DNA from: Ardenticatenaceae bacterium
Lineage (GTDB): Bacteria > Chloroflexota > Anaerolineae > Promineifilales > Promineifilaceae
Length of the DNA: 64,000 bases
Assembly (NCBI GenBank): GCA_020634375.1
Contig: JACKBX010000004.1
Span: 492,035-556,034, forward strand
Reading direction: 5' to 3'
A model generated the notes under the pieces. The model did not search any database. It was given only the letters and a program-made list of their open reading frames with translations, and had not been told where the DNA came from. Positions 16,459-23,872 of this stretch are shown piece after piece (positions within the stretch are counted from its first letter, which is position 1; every line of letters starts with the position of its first letter). Made by a program: the position numbers and the translations under genes.

Positions 16459-19400
16459 TTAAGGCAAAGGAATGGCGACAAAGTCACCGCTCGCTGTTTG
16501 CAGACGCTGCCCGCTGTCTGGGTCGTAGAGGCCAATGCGCAGGGTTAGGGGGCCAGTGGGCAAGTCGGCGGGCAGGGTGAGGGTGTGCGGGTCGGTGATG
16601 TACTCGCCTACAGCCCAACCGGTAGTGGGGCGGCCCCAGTTTGCCGGTTCCCCGTCGCTTTGCGTGATCAGGTTGCCCTCCGCATCCACCACATGTACGA
16701 AGATGCGGTAGCGGGTAGGCATTTCGGCGTTGGCCTGCCAGAGTAGTTCCAGGGAGATTGGAGATTGGAGATTGGCGATTGAGTAGCCGACTAGAGTGGC
16801 AAGCGTGCTGCCGGATGGTGTGGCGAAGGGAGCGTTGACGGCCGTTCCCACATCCGGCATTTCAAACACCCGTTCGGGCGCTGTCACAGCCAAGTTGCCT
16901 AATAGTATGCCTTCCAACACAAATTGGTAATGGCCGCTCACCAAACCCGCCGGCAGGCGCAAGAAATGTTGCCCGCGTAATCGCTGTCCATTTTGCCACT
17001 GCGCCAGGTCAAAATCGGCGCGGCTGAGGGAGATTTGCCAGGTATGCACGGCCGTTCCCGCCTCATCGACCAACTGCATCGCCAATTCTTCTGGCACAGG
17101 CGACGCTTCTTTTTGCCAGAACAGGGTCAGCAGTACCGAGTCACCCGGCGCAGCCGCTGCCCGATCCTGATTGTAACCGAGCAGTTGCAGCCCATTTCCA
17201 ACGGCCGTATCCAGCGGATGCTGCGGCGCAAAGACAGGCGGGTTGGCAGGCATGACAACTTCGATTTGGCCGAGTACGGCCGTTGGCCCCACCACCTCAC
17301 CGCGTTCGTTCAGCAGCGTTACAGGCTGTAATGTTTCACGGCCAAACAGAGTCATCACTATATCATACAGCCCCGGCGGTGTGCCGCTGAGTACGACCAC
17401 TTCGCGGCTGTCCCAGGCCCACTGCCCCGGCAGCCAGAAACGCGTGCGCGGCACGTCCTCATACAGGCGCGGGCGCTGCGTATCCAAATCGCTCCAGGTC
17501 AACCCATCTGGCCCGACCAGCCAGATGTTGGTCTGGTAATCGACTTGCGGGGGGGCAACGGCCGTCCAGGCCATATCAATATCAAAACTTTCTCCCGCCG
17601 GAACTCGCGTGCGGCTCAAATTGAATCCATCTGACCGCAGGGCCTCTCCTTGCAAGATGAGGGCATTCTCCACCGGCGGTGGCGCGACACGGCGCAGCGG
17701 TGACTCCACGCGATCCGATAGCAATTTTGCGCTCAGCAGCAGCAGAGAGAGCGTAATCAGTAAGCGGTAATTGGGTACGCGCCACGCGCCACGCGCCGCT
17801 TGCTTTATTTCACTTGTTGCCGGCTGCTTGCAACCTGCAACCTGCAACTTGCAACTTGCAACCACTAGCAACATGCCCACAAAAGCCAGCCCACTCAACA
17901 CAACCAGGGTTGTGCGCAGCGGTGTGGTGCGCCAGGCAATGGTCAGGATGTGTTCTCCGCCGGGTACAGGGAAGGTGATTAGTCCTTCGGGATCGCTGGG
18001 GGTGATGGGAACGGCCGTGCCATCCACCTCGGCCACCCACCCCGGAAAAGCAAAGGTGAGATATTGCGCGGTAAACGCTTCCGGCGCGGTCAGGTGAATG
18101 GTCGCGCCTAGTTTGGTGTAGGTGATGGATTGCACAGCCGTTTGCGGAGGCAGGACGGCCGTATCAAATCGCTGCGGGGTTTGTTCGGCTTCATAGTCGG
18201 CGAGGAGGGGGGATGTGGACGGCCGTGTGCCCACCGTGCGTGGGAAATAACTGCCCAATGGGTCTACGCCCACCATACCTGTCTCACTTTCGTAGCGGTG
18301 AACGGTGTGGATAGTGGGGTAGTTCTCCTCTGTGCAGAAATTGGGGTATAGGTTAGGGATGCTTTCGAGGATGAGCAGGGCAACGGCCGTAAGTATGAAA
18401 ATGCGGAATGCGGAATGCGGAATGCGGAATGGCGAAGCATTCCCCCCGTCACTGTGTCTTTGTGCAAAGGGCAGCCCGGCGAGGAATGCCAGGGGCAGCG
18501 CGGCCCGCCCCACAAAGCGCCAGGGGAATTGGATGAAGTCTATGAGGGGAAGGTTTTCCCACAGGGGCAAGGAGAGTGAGAGGGAAAAGATGATGAAAAC
18601 GGCCGTTCCCGCCACCATCAGCCATGCATGAAACTGACGATTGGCACTTGGCGACTGACGATTAACCTTGCCTGCAATCGTCAAGCGTGAATCGTAAATC
18701 GTCAACCCAATGCCAAGCATGGCTAAAGCTGTCGGAACCCAGCCCAATCGCAGCAGCAGCGGGGGATTAAGCAGCAGCGGGTCTTCACTGGCAACCGGGG
18801 CAAATATCTCTGCCAGCGTAGCAAAATTGTAATGAAAATCATTGTTGAGCGCCGTTGTAGACCGTTGCAAAGTTACCTGATTCATTTCCAGCAGTGCCCC
18901 GCCGGTGTAGAAGAGGGTCATGCTCAACCCCAGCCCAAAGAGCAGTGTCACGCGCAGCAGTACCGTCCGCCAGCGTAACCGCTGCTGCCAACCCAATGCC
19001 AGCAAATAAACCAGCAGTGTGGGCGCGAAGATGAAGGTGGAAATGTTGTGGCTGAGTGATAAAAAGGCCAGTCCAAAACTGCTGATGGCAAATGAGGCGG
19101 CGGAGGGGCGCAGCAGCCAGCGCCGCCCGCTCCACAGCAGCAGCGGCAGCAGGGGCAGGGCTAAAGATTCCGGCGAATTACCGCGCACTAAGGCGTCAAT
19201 GAGCACGTAGGGTGCGGCCATGTAAGCAACGGCCGCAACAAGCGCCGCCCGTTCATCCAACACATCACGCACCCACAAGAACATGAACCATCCGCAAGCC
19301 AGAATGGTGAGGGCGTAAAACAGGTTGGATGCAACGGGTAACGGTAATCCCAATAAATGTGGAAAAAGTGTCAGATAGAGTGGGGCGGGTTCGCGGTAAA

Positions 19401-19617
19401 TGAAGAAGGGGTAGCCGTAACCAAAGGCCAAATCGGGCAGCCAGCGGGAGAAGTAGAGGCCATGTTCCCAGGCGTAGCGCAGGGCGGCTATGCGGTGGTA
19501 GTGGAGATGGTCATCGTGGGTGCAGGGTACGGCCGTCCAGCGCAGCAAGGGTGTGATCAACGGCAGCCCTAACAGGGTCAGCAGCAAAAATGGGCGGGTG
19601 CGGCGTAATTTCTCCAT
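16459..19617 (-). CDS. Giant GT-C-like/YfhO-type membrane glycosyltransferase-related protein
   Basis: 1052 residues. The first 600 or so carry about twelve membrane helices. A THDDHLHYHR motif near residue 30, with paired Asp, fits the catalytic loop of lipid-linked-sugar GT-C transferases. Long outer domains follow: one near 430-560 and, after a last helix, a beta-rich tail of about 400 residues. Proteins of this build, often called 6-pyruvoyl-tetrahydropterin-synthase-related or YfhO-like, are frequent in Chloroflexota and thought to glycosylate surface molecules. The ATG at 19617 follows a -10 box by eight bases. The gene contains four in-frame tracts of intergenic-type heptamer repeats at linkers. 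The family is likely; the sugar acceptor is unknown. Confidence 0.82.
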   Translation of the reverse strand: MEKLRRTRPFLLLTLLGLPLITPLLRWTAVPCTHDDHLHYHRIAALRYAWEHGLYFSRWLPDLAFGYGYPFFIYREPAPLYLTLFPHLLGLPLPVASNLFYALTILACGWFMFLWVRDVLDERAALVAAVAYMAAPYVLIDALVRGNSPESLALPLLPLLLWSGRRWLLRPSAASFAISSFGLAFLSLSHNISTFIFAPTLLVYLLALGWQQRLRWRTVLLRVTLLFGLGLSMTLFYTGGALLEMNQVTLQRSTTALNNDFHYNFATLAEIFAPVASEDPLLLNPPLLLRLGWVPTALAMLGIGLTIYDSRLTIAGKVNRQSPSANRQFHAWLMVAGTAVFIIFSLSLSLPLWENLPLIDFIQFPWRFVGRAALPLAFLAGLPFAQRHSDGGNASPFRIPHSAFRIFILTAVALLILESIPNLYPNFCTEENYPTIHTVHRYESETGMVGVDPLGSYFPRTVGTRPSTSPLLADYEAEQTPQRFDTAVLPPQTAVQSITYTKLGATIHLTAPEAFTAQYLTFAFPGWVAEVDGTAVPITPSDPEGLITFPVPGGEHILTIAWRTTPLRTTLVVLSGLAFVGMLLVVASCKLQVAGCKQPATSEIKQAARGAWRVPNYRLLITLSLLLLSAKLLSDRVESPLRRVAPPPVENALILQGEALRSDGFNLSRTRVPAGESFDIDMAWTAVAPPQVDYQTNIWLVGPDGLTWSDLDTQRPRLYEDVPRTRFWLPGQWAWDSREVVVLSGTPPGLYDIVMTLFGRETLQPVTLLNERGEVVGPTAVLGQIEVVMPANPPVFAPQHPLDTAVGNGLQLLGYNQDRAAAAPGDSVLLTLFWQKEASPVPEELAMQLVDEAGTAVHTWQISLSRADFDLAQWQNGQRLRGQHFLRLPAGLVSGHYQFVLEGILLGNLAVTAPERVFEMPDVGTAVNAPFATPSGSTLATLVGYSIANLQSPISLELLWQANAEMPTRYRIFVHVVDAEGNLITQSDGEPANWGRPTTGWAVGEYITDPHTLTLPADLPTGPLTLRIGLYDPDSGQRLQTASGDFVAIPLP
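16752..16782. repeat. In-gene GGAGATT heptamer tract
   Basis: GGAGATT, GGAGATT, GGCGATT units inside the giant membrane protein gene, encoding about residues 946-955 (SIANLQSPIS region). Confidence 0.65.
17827..17863. repeat. In-gene CTTGCAA heptamer tract
   Basis: Five nearly perfect heptamers (CTTGCAA, CCTGCAA, CCTGCAA, CTTGCAA, CTTGCAA) lie inside the giant membrane protein gene and encode about residues 585-597. CGCCACG units (about 17778-17800) stand close by. The whole stretch 17750-17870 reads like intergenic DNA that is kept in frame. Confidence 0.75.
18397..18430. repeat. In-gene GCGGAAT heptamer tract
   Basis: Four GCGGAAT units in a row, encoding about residues 396-407 of the giant membrane protein (HSAFRIFI region). 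The same unit occurs in the gap at 21245-21280. Confidence 0.75.
18636..18707. repeat. In-gene GACGATT-type tract
   Basis: ACGATT/AATCGTC units in inverted arrangement, encoding about residues 304-327 of the giant membrane protein, between membrane helices. Confidence 0.55.
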
Positions 19618-19625
19618 AGCGCCCA

Positions 19626-19656
19626 AGTGTACCAGAAAGCTGTTAGCTTTTAGCAA
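19626..19656 (-). promoter_or_regulatory. Candidate promoter of the giant membrane protein gene
   Basis: On the minus strand, TTGCTA (19656-19651), a long 19-base spacer, TACACT (19631-19626), then eight bases to the ATG. The -35 box lies in a TTAGCNA heptamer tract (about 19637-19676). Confidence 0.35.
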
Positions 19657-19680
19657 TTAGCCATTAGCAAGCCTCTTTGG

Positions 19681-20673
19681 CTAATCGCTAACTGCTTCTA
19701 AAAACGCTGCGGGGTCATCGGCCATGAGTATGGAGAGGGGGACGAACGTGTAGCCCTGCAACTGCATTTCGGCGATGAAGCGTTCGGTGGCATCCACGAT
19801 GTCGGCGCGGTTGGTGTGGGCGTAGAGGATGGCTCCTGGCATGGCATAGTATAGCAGCGCGGCGCACATTTTGTCGGCGTCCATGCCGCTGCGCCAATCG
19901 TTGCTGCTGCCTGTCCAGATGACGGTGGTGTATCCGGCTGCATAGGCTGCCTGTACGCTCCCGTCAGAATAGGAGCCAAAGGGCGGGCGCAGCCAGGGCT
20001 TGCTGCTTTGCCCGGTTAGGGCGATCACGCTGGCTTCGGTGCTTGCCAGTTCGGCGCGGATTTGCACGGCCGTCATCTCGCTCATATCTGCGTGTGAATA
20101 GCCATGCGTTGCCATTTCGTGGCCGCGTCGCGCCATTTCTTGCACCCAATCGGGATTGGTGTCGGCCCAGGAACCGAGGATGAATAGGGTTGTTTTTACC
20201 TGCCGCCGATCCAACATGTCTAGCAAATCACCCACGAAATAGGGCTCGCCTTCGACGTCGAAGCCGAGGTGGATGAGGCGCAGGCCATCGTCTGTGGCAC
20301 GGCCAAGCAAATTGGGCGCGGCGGCAGGGCGCGGCCAGGGGCCATTTTTGACGAGCCATTGTGGCTGCACGGCCGTTAGCACAGCCATGCTGCGGCAATT
20401 ACTGGGGTCGTCCGATGTGGGGATGGGCGTGGGCGAAAGGGGTGTGACGGGCACGGCCGTTTCCGTCACACTCCCTGTTGGCAACAAAGTTGCTTCTGCT
20501 GTGATGGTTGGTTGTGGTGTGTTTGTGGGCACGGCCGTTTGTGTGCTGGTGGGCAAATCCGGCAGGCTAGCCAGCGGCATCTGCGTGGGCAGTGGCGGTG
20601 CGGCAGTTGGGGCGGCGCAAGCTGCCAGCAGCATGAACAAAATCAATAACCAACTGAATTTATGTAAGGACAC
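19681..20673 (-). CDS. Polysaccharide deacetylase (NodB) lipoprotein
   Basis: 330 residues from a GTG at 20673; an upstream TTG at 20703 would add ten residues written by repeat DNA. The lipoprotein signal ends at LLAAC, then comes a Thr/Pro linker to about residue 95. The NodB domain shows LGFDVEGEP in place of the usual TFDDG (second Asp is Val), the zinc motif ATHGYSHADM, LRPPFGSYSD and the final ILYAHTN. Carbohydrate esterase family 4 members remove acetyl groups from peptidoglycan or other glycans outside the cell. The changed first motif could weaken activity, although the metal His residues and the base Asp of GFD remain. Confidence 0.85.
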   Translation of the reverse strand: MSLHKFSWLLILFMLLAACAAPTAAPPLPTQMPLASLPDLPTSTQTAVPTNTPQPTITAEATLLPTGSVTETAVPVTPLSPTPIPTSDDPSNCRSMAVLTAVQPQWLVKNGPWPRPAAAPNLLGRATDDGLRLIHLGFDVEGEPYFVGDLLDMLDRRQVKTTLFILGSWADTNPDWVQEMARRGHEMATHGYSHADMSEMTAVQIRAELASTEASVIALTGQSSKPWLRPPFGSYSDGSVQAAYAAGYTTVIWTGSSNDWRSGMDADKMCAALLYYAMPGAILYAHTNRADIVDATERFIAEMQLQGYTFVPLSILMADDPAAFLEAVSD

Positions 20674-20691
20674 AGGCGTCTTTGGGGAATT

Positions 20692-20747
20692 GTCAATAGT
20701 CAATGGTCAATTGCCAATCGTCAATCGAAAATCGTTAATCGTCAATC
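20692..20747. repeat. GTCAATN heptamer tract, eight units
   Basis: GTCAATA, GTCAATG, GTCAATT, GCCAATC, GTCAATC, GAAAATC, GTTAATC, GTCAATC follow each other without a gap. The last units overlap the stop and final codons of the DUF421 gene. The same family occurs before 23873 and inside metH. Confidence 0.8.
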
Positions 20748-21229
20748 AAAATAACTGTGATGGTTCCGTCGCCCTCCATGTGGGCTTCGGCAACTTCGGT
20801 TACTCCTTTGGCCCCGGCGCGGCGAATTTGGGCCAGCAGTTCGTCCTCGGTGATCAGTTCGGTACGCAGGTTGCGGTGTAGGAGACGGCCGTCTTTCACC
20901 AGCAGCAGCGGCGGTGGGCTGTAGAAGCGTTGGAACAGCGGGTAGCGATGACCCAGCCAATCCAGAGCGTAGCTCCAAAAGGCCAGCGTTGCCACCAGCA
21001 CCACGCCATCGGTGATGGAGTGGTGTTCCCGCGCAATCGCATTTTGTGCGGCGGCAGCCACCAGCGCAATCATCAACACATCCGCCAGCCCAATACTGGA
21101 GCCGCCAATGCGCTTCAGCGTCAGCCGCAAAATGACAAACAGCACGAGATAGACGACTGTGCCGCGAATGACGATCTCTAAAATGGGGACGCTTGGCGAA
21201 AACATGCCGTGCCAATCCAGTGTGTCCAT
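20735..21229 (-). CDS. DUF421/YetF-like membrane protein
   Basis: 164 residues. Three N-terminal membrane helices (about 15-35, 45-65, 70-90) precede the cytoplasmic YetF domain with PPPLLLVKDGRLL and NLRTELITEDELLAQIRRAG. DUF421 proteins are found widely in sporeformers and other bacteria; their task is unknown. AGGAGAGG precedes the ATG. The gene lies behind the Dam-type methylase gene on the same strand across a GCGGAAT repeat gap. Its last residues LIDD are written by the adjoining repeat. Confidence 0.88.
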   Translation of the reverse strand: MDTLDWHGMFSPSVPILEIVIRGTVVYLVLFVILRLTLKRIGGSSIGLADVLMIALVAAAAQNAIAREHHSITDGVVLVATLAFWSYALDWLGHRYPLFQRFYSPPPLLLVKDGRLLHRNLRTELITEDELLAQIRRAGAKGVTEVAEAHMEGDGTITVILIDD

Positions 21230-21244
21230 GTTTCCTCTCCTAAA

Positions 21245-21280
21245 AGAATGCGGAATGATGAATGCTGAATGCGGAATTGG
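21245..21280. repeat. GCGGAAT/GATGAAT heptamer tract
   Basis: AATGCGG, AATGATG, AATGCTG, AATGCGG units fill the gap between the DUF421 and Dam-type genes. Confidence 0.65.
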
Positions 21281-21314
21281 TGGAGTTTACCAACAACCAT
21301 CTGCCAGCAACCAG

Positions 21315-22151
21315 TTACCGGTAATTGATAATGAGTAGTTCGTTGACCGGGCCGCGCCGGTGGGCTTTGCTGTTAATATTGCGGCGGGCCTGGATGGTGA
21401 TGAAGTGGTAGCCAGGCCGCCGGTACAGTTCGTGGACAAGCGGGGTGTCGGAGTTGCTGAGCATGATGCGGCAGCCACGGCCGTTCAGTTGGTGAATGGT
21501 TTCGGCCAGGCGGCGCTGGTCTGCTTCATCAAAGCCGTGCCGGCTGTAGCTGGTAAAGCTGCTGGTAGCGTTGAGCGGCACGTAAGGGGGGTCGAAGTAG
21601 ATGAAGTCGTTGGATACGGCCGTTTCCACCACCGCTGCAAAATCATCCACGCATAACGTCACCCCTTGCAGCGCCGCAGAGGCTGCCCGTAGGCGTTCCT
21701 CATCGCAAATTTTGGGATTTTTGTAACGGCCAAAGGGCACGTTAAATTCGCCGCGGCTGTTTTCGCGGTACAGGCCGTTGTAGCAAGTTTTGTTGAGGTA
21801 AATGAGCCGGGCGGCGCGTTCTACCGGCGAGAGGTCTGCCGGATTTTGGGCGCGAATGGCGTAGTAGTAATCGGCGTCGTTGCGGTGCGGTTGCAAGGCG
21901 GCGATCACGCCGCCTACGTCTGTTTGCACAGCGCGGTACGCCTCAATGAGGTTGGGATTGCGGTCGGAAAGCGTGGCGGGAGAGGGCTGTACATGGAAGA
22001 AAACGGCCGCGCTGCCAATGAAGGGTTCGTAGTAGCGGCCAATCTGGCCGGGCTGCGGCAAATACGGCTGATATTGGCGCAGGAGATGTTGCTTTCCCCC
22101 AGCCCATTTCAGGAACGGCCGTAACGGTGTGGTGTGGTTTGCAGCAGGCAT
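21315..22151 (-). CDS. dam: Dam-type DNA adenine N6-methyltransferase
   Basis: 278 residues, usual for Dam. The S-adenosylmethionine motif FLKWAGGK is at residues 13-20, YYEPFIGSAAVFF follows, then LSDRNPNLIEAY and the catalytic DPPY (FIYFDPPYVPL). These place it in the alpha-class D12 family, whose standard target is GATC. No restriction enzyme or mutH-like gene is near, so it seems to be an orphan methylase for repair, replication or expression control. A -10 box eight bases before the ATG and the lack of a ribosome site point to a leaderless mRNA. The target sequence cannot be read from the protein. Confidence 0.93.
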   Translation of the reverse strand: MPAANHTTPLRPFLKWAGGKQHLLRQYQPYLPQPGQIGRYYEPFIGSAAVFFHVQPSPATLSDRNPNLIEAYRAVQTDVGGVIAALQPHRNDADYYYAIRAQNPADLSPVERAARLIYLNKTCYNGLYRENSRGEFNVPFGRYKNPKICDEERLRAASAALQGVTLCVDDFAAVVETAVSNDFIYFDPPYVPLNATSSFTSYSRHGFDEADQRRLAETIHQLNGRGCRIMLSNSDTPLVHELYRRPGYHFITIQARRNINSKAHRRGPVNELLIINYR

Positions 22152-22159
22152 AGGGTGAA

Positions 22160-22187
22160 ATTATGCGGCAAGTGGGCAAGTTTGCAA
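22160..22187 (-). promoter_or_regulatory. Candidate promoter of the Dam-type gene within repeats
   Basis: On the minus strand, TTGCAA (22187-22182), a 16-base spacer, CATAAT (22165-22160), then eight bases to the ATG at 22151. The -35 box is a unit of the ACTTGCN repeat at 22166-22200. Confidence 0.45.
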
Positions 22188-22200
22188 GTGGCAAGTTTGC
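22166..22200. repeat. GCAAGTN heptamer tract
   Basis: GGCAAGT, GGGCAAG, TTTGCAA, GTGGCAA units (ACTTGCN on the other strand) fill the gap between the Ppx/GppA and Dam-type genes. Confidence 0.7.
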
Positions 22201-22205
22201 TTGCG

Positions 22206-23765
22206 TTACTTGAACCACTCATCTGGCTGAGCGGTGCTTTCCAGCGTGGCAGCGCGGCCAAATGCGCTTTCCAGCAAATCGGCGGCCTGCCGTTTGGCTT
22301 CCCACAATTCCACCGCTGGATATTCGTCGGCAATTAGGGTCAGGCGCAGGGTGTCATCATCCCAAACGGCCGTGACATCATCCACCGTCGCATTTCTTCC
22401 CCGCTCCAAAAACTCTGCCAGCCGCAGAACGGCCGTCAACTTCATGAGCAGGTCGGCATCCTCAGGGGTACACAACCGCTCGCCACACCCCTCCAGGCTG
22501 GGGCGGCCTTTGCGATGATAGCGAGTCAGCAGCCCAATGAGCAGCGTCTCGCGTGGCGTGAACCCCGGCAGCCCGCTGTTGATGATCAACATTTGTGAAT
22601 GCTTGTGGTGGTCGTTGTAGCTGATGATGGTGCCCAAGTCGTGCAGCAGCGCCGCTGCATCCAGCAGCTCCCATTCTTGCGGGCCGTAGCCATGCAGCGG
22701 CATCAATTGGTTGAACAGCCGCCCTGCCAGGTAACGCACATGGGAGGCGTGCCGTTTGTCATAATGGTAGGTGCGGGCCAGATTGAGCACGCTGAAGCGG
22801 CGCACATTCGCCACCACTGGATAAGACAAATGCTGCCAAAAATGCTCAAAGAACAATCCCTCGCGCAAGCCGTTCACCGAAATAGTGAGATTGTCTACGT
22901 GCAGGCGTTCCATCACGGCTTGCAACACCAGAGCGCCGGGCAAGATGATGTCGGCACGGTCGCTGTTGAGGCCGGGTATGCGGCGGCGTTCGGCCAGGGG
23001 CAGGGTGGTGAGCAGGCGAATGTTTTCCGCCAATCCTTCGCGGCTAAGTTGGTAGCCGTGCAGAGTGTTGAGAGGATGATTGTGTCGCTGCGCGTCCATC
23101 TTTGCCAGATTGCGAATGGTTCCGCCCACGCCAACGAGTTGGCGTTGGGGGATGAGTTTCTTTTTGCTTGTCCAGGGGGTGCTGGTTAGGTGCTGTTGGA
23201 TGGTGGTGGTAACGGCCGTGATTTCCTCTGGCGTGACGGGATCATGCTGCACAAACTGCTCGGTGAGGGCCAATGCGCCCAGTGGGTACGAGACAGCCTG
23301 CCGGAATTGATAATCGCGTACCTCTGCGATTTGGGCGCTGCCACCACCGATGTCGAGCACATAGCCATTGGCTAGCGACACCTCATTCAGCACGCCCAAT
23401 GTGGCATAATACCCTTCGCGTTCGCCGCTGAGCAGTTGTAGGGAGAGGCCCAATTCGCGGCGCACCTGCTCAATGAAAGCGGGGCCGTTGCTGGCTTCGC
23501 GCACGGCGCTGGTCGTGGTGGGGATGATGATGTCTACGCGGGAATTGTCGCAAAAGCGTTTGAAGAGGCGCAGGGTGACGAGCGCACGGGCAATGGCTTG
23601 CGGGCTGAGGCCTTGTGCAGTCATGCCTTCGCGCAGGCGCACAACTTCGCGGATTTCGTCGTCCAAATGGTAGGCGTAACCGGGCAAGGCGCTCATGACG
23701 ATGAGCCGGGCTGTGTTGGAGCCGAGGTCTATGATGGCGATGCGCTGGGTTGGGTGGGTGAGCAT
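22206..23765 (-). CDS. Exopolyphosphatase/pppGpp phosphohydrolase (Ppx/GppA) with HD domain
   Basis: 519 residues. The start IAIIDLGSNTARLIV and the YVLDIGGGSAQI loop are phosphate-binding motifs of the actin-like ASKHA fold; ISVNGLREGLFFEHF closes the catalytic half. The second half (about 330-500) is HD-like, with AALLHDLGTIISYNDHHKHS. Ppx/GppA enzymes cut inorganic polyphosphate or pppGpp and so tune stress signalling. GGAG eight bases before the ATG at 23765 fixes the start. The upstream neighbour on the other strand is a stress-protein fusion, which fits a stress theme, but the promoters are separate. Confidence 0.92.
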   Translation of the reverse strand: MLTHPTQRIAIIDLGSNTARLIVMSALPGYAYHLDDEIREVVRLREGMTAQGLSPQAIARALVTLRLFKRFCDNSRVDIIIPTTTSAVREASNGPAFIEQVRRELGLSLQLLSGEREGYYATLGVLNEVSLANGYVLDIGGGSAQIAEVRDYQFRQAVSYPLGALALTEQFVQHDPVTPEEITAVTTTIQQHLTSTPWTSKKKLIPQRQLVGVGGTIRNLAKMDAQRHNHPLNTLHGYQLSREGLAENIRLLTTLPLAERRRIPGLNSDRADIILPGALVLQAVMERLHVDNLTISVNGLREGLFFEHFWQHLSYPVVANVRRFSVLNLARTYHYDKRHASHVRYLAGRLFNQLMPLHGYGPQEWELLDAAALLHDLGTIISYNDHHKHSQMLIINSGLPGFTPRETLLIGLLTRYHRKGRPSLEGCGERLCTPEDADLLMKLTAVLRLAEFLERGRNATVDDVTAVWDDDTLRLTLIADEYPAVELWEAKRQAADLLESAFGRAATLESTAQPDEWFK

Positions 23766-23837
23766 GGGATTCTCCAAAAGAGTTGATAGCTTTAGGTATT
23801 GTAGCATGGGTTGGTACGGCCGAACGGCCGTTGTTCA

Positions 23838-23866
23838 TTGACAATTCTTCATGAACCATTGACAAT
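23838..23866 (+). promoter_or_regulatory. Candidate promoter of the USP-fusion gene
   Basis: Consensus TTGACA (23838-23843), 17-base spacer, GACAAT (23861-23866), then six bases to the ATG at 23873. The boxes are two copies of the CATTGACAATT repeat. No ribosome site is seen, so a leaderless mRNA is likely. Confidence 0.4.
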
Positions 23867-23872
23867 TATTTC

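Noticed and set aside
21315..22151. Restriction-modification system around the Dam-type gene
   Set aside because: Neighbours are a DUF421 membrane protein and Ppx/GppA; no nuclease gene is nearby.
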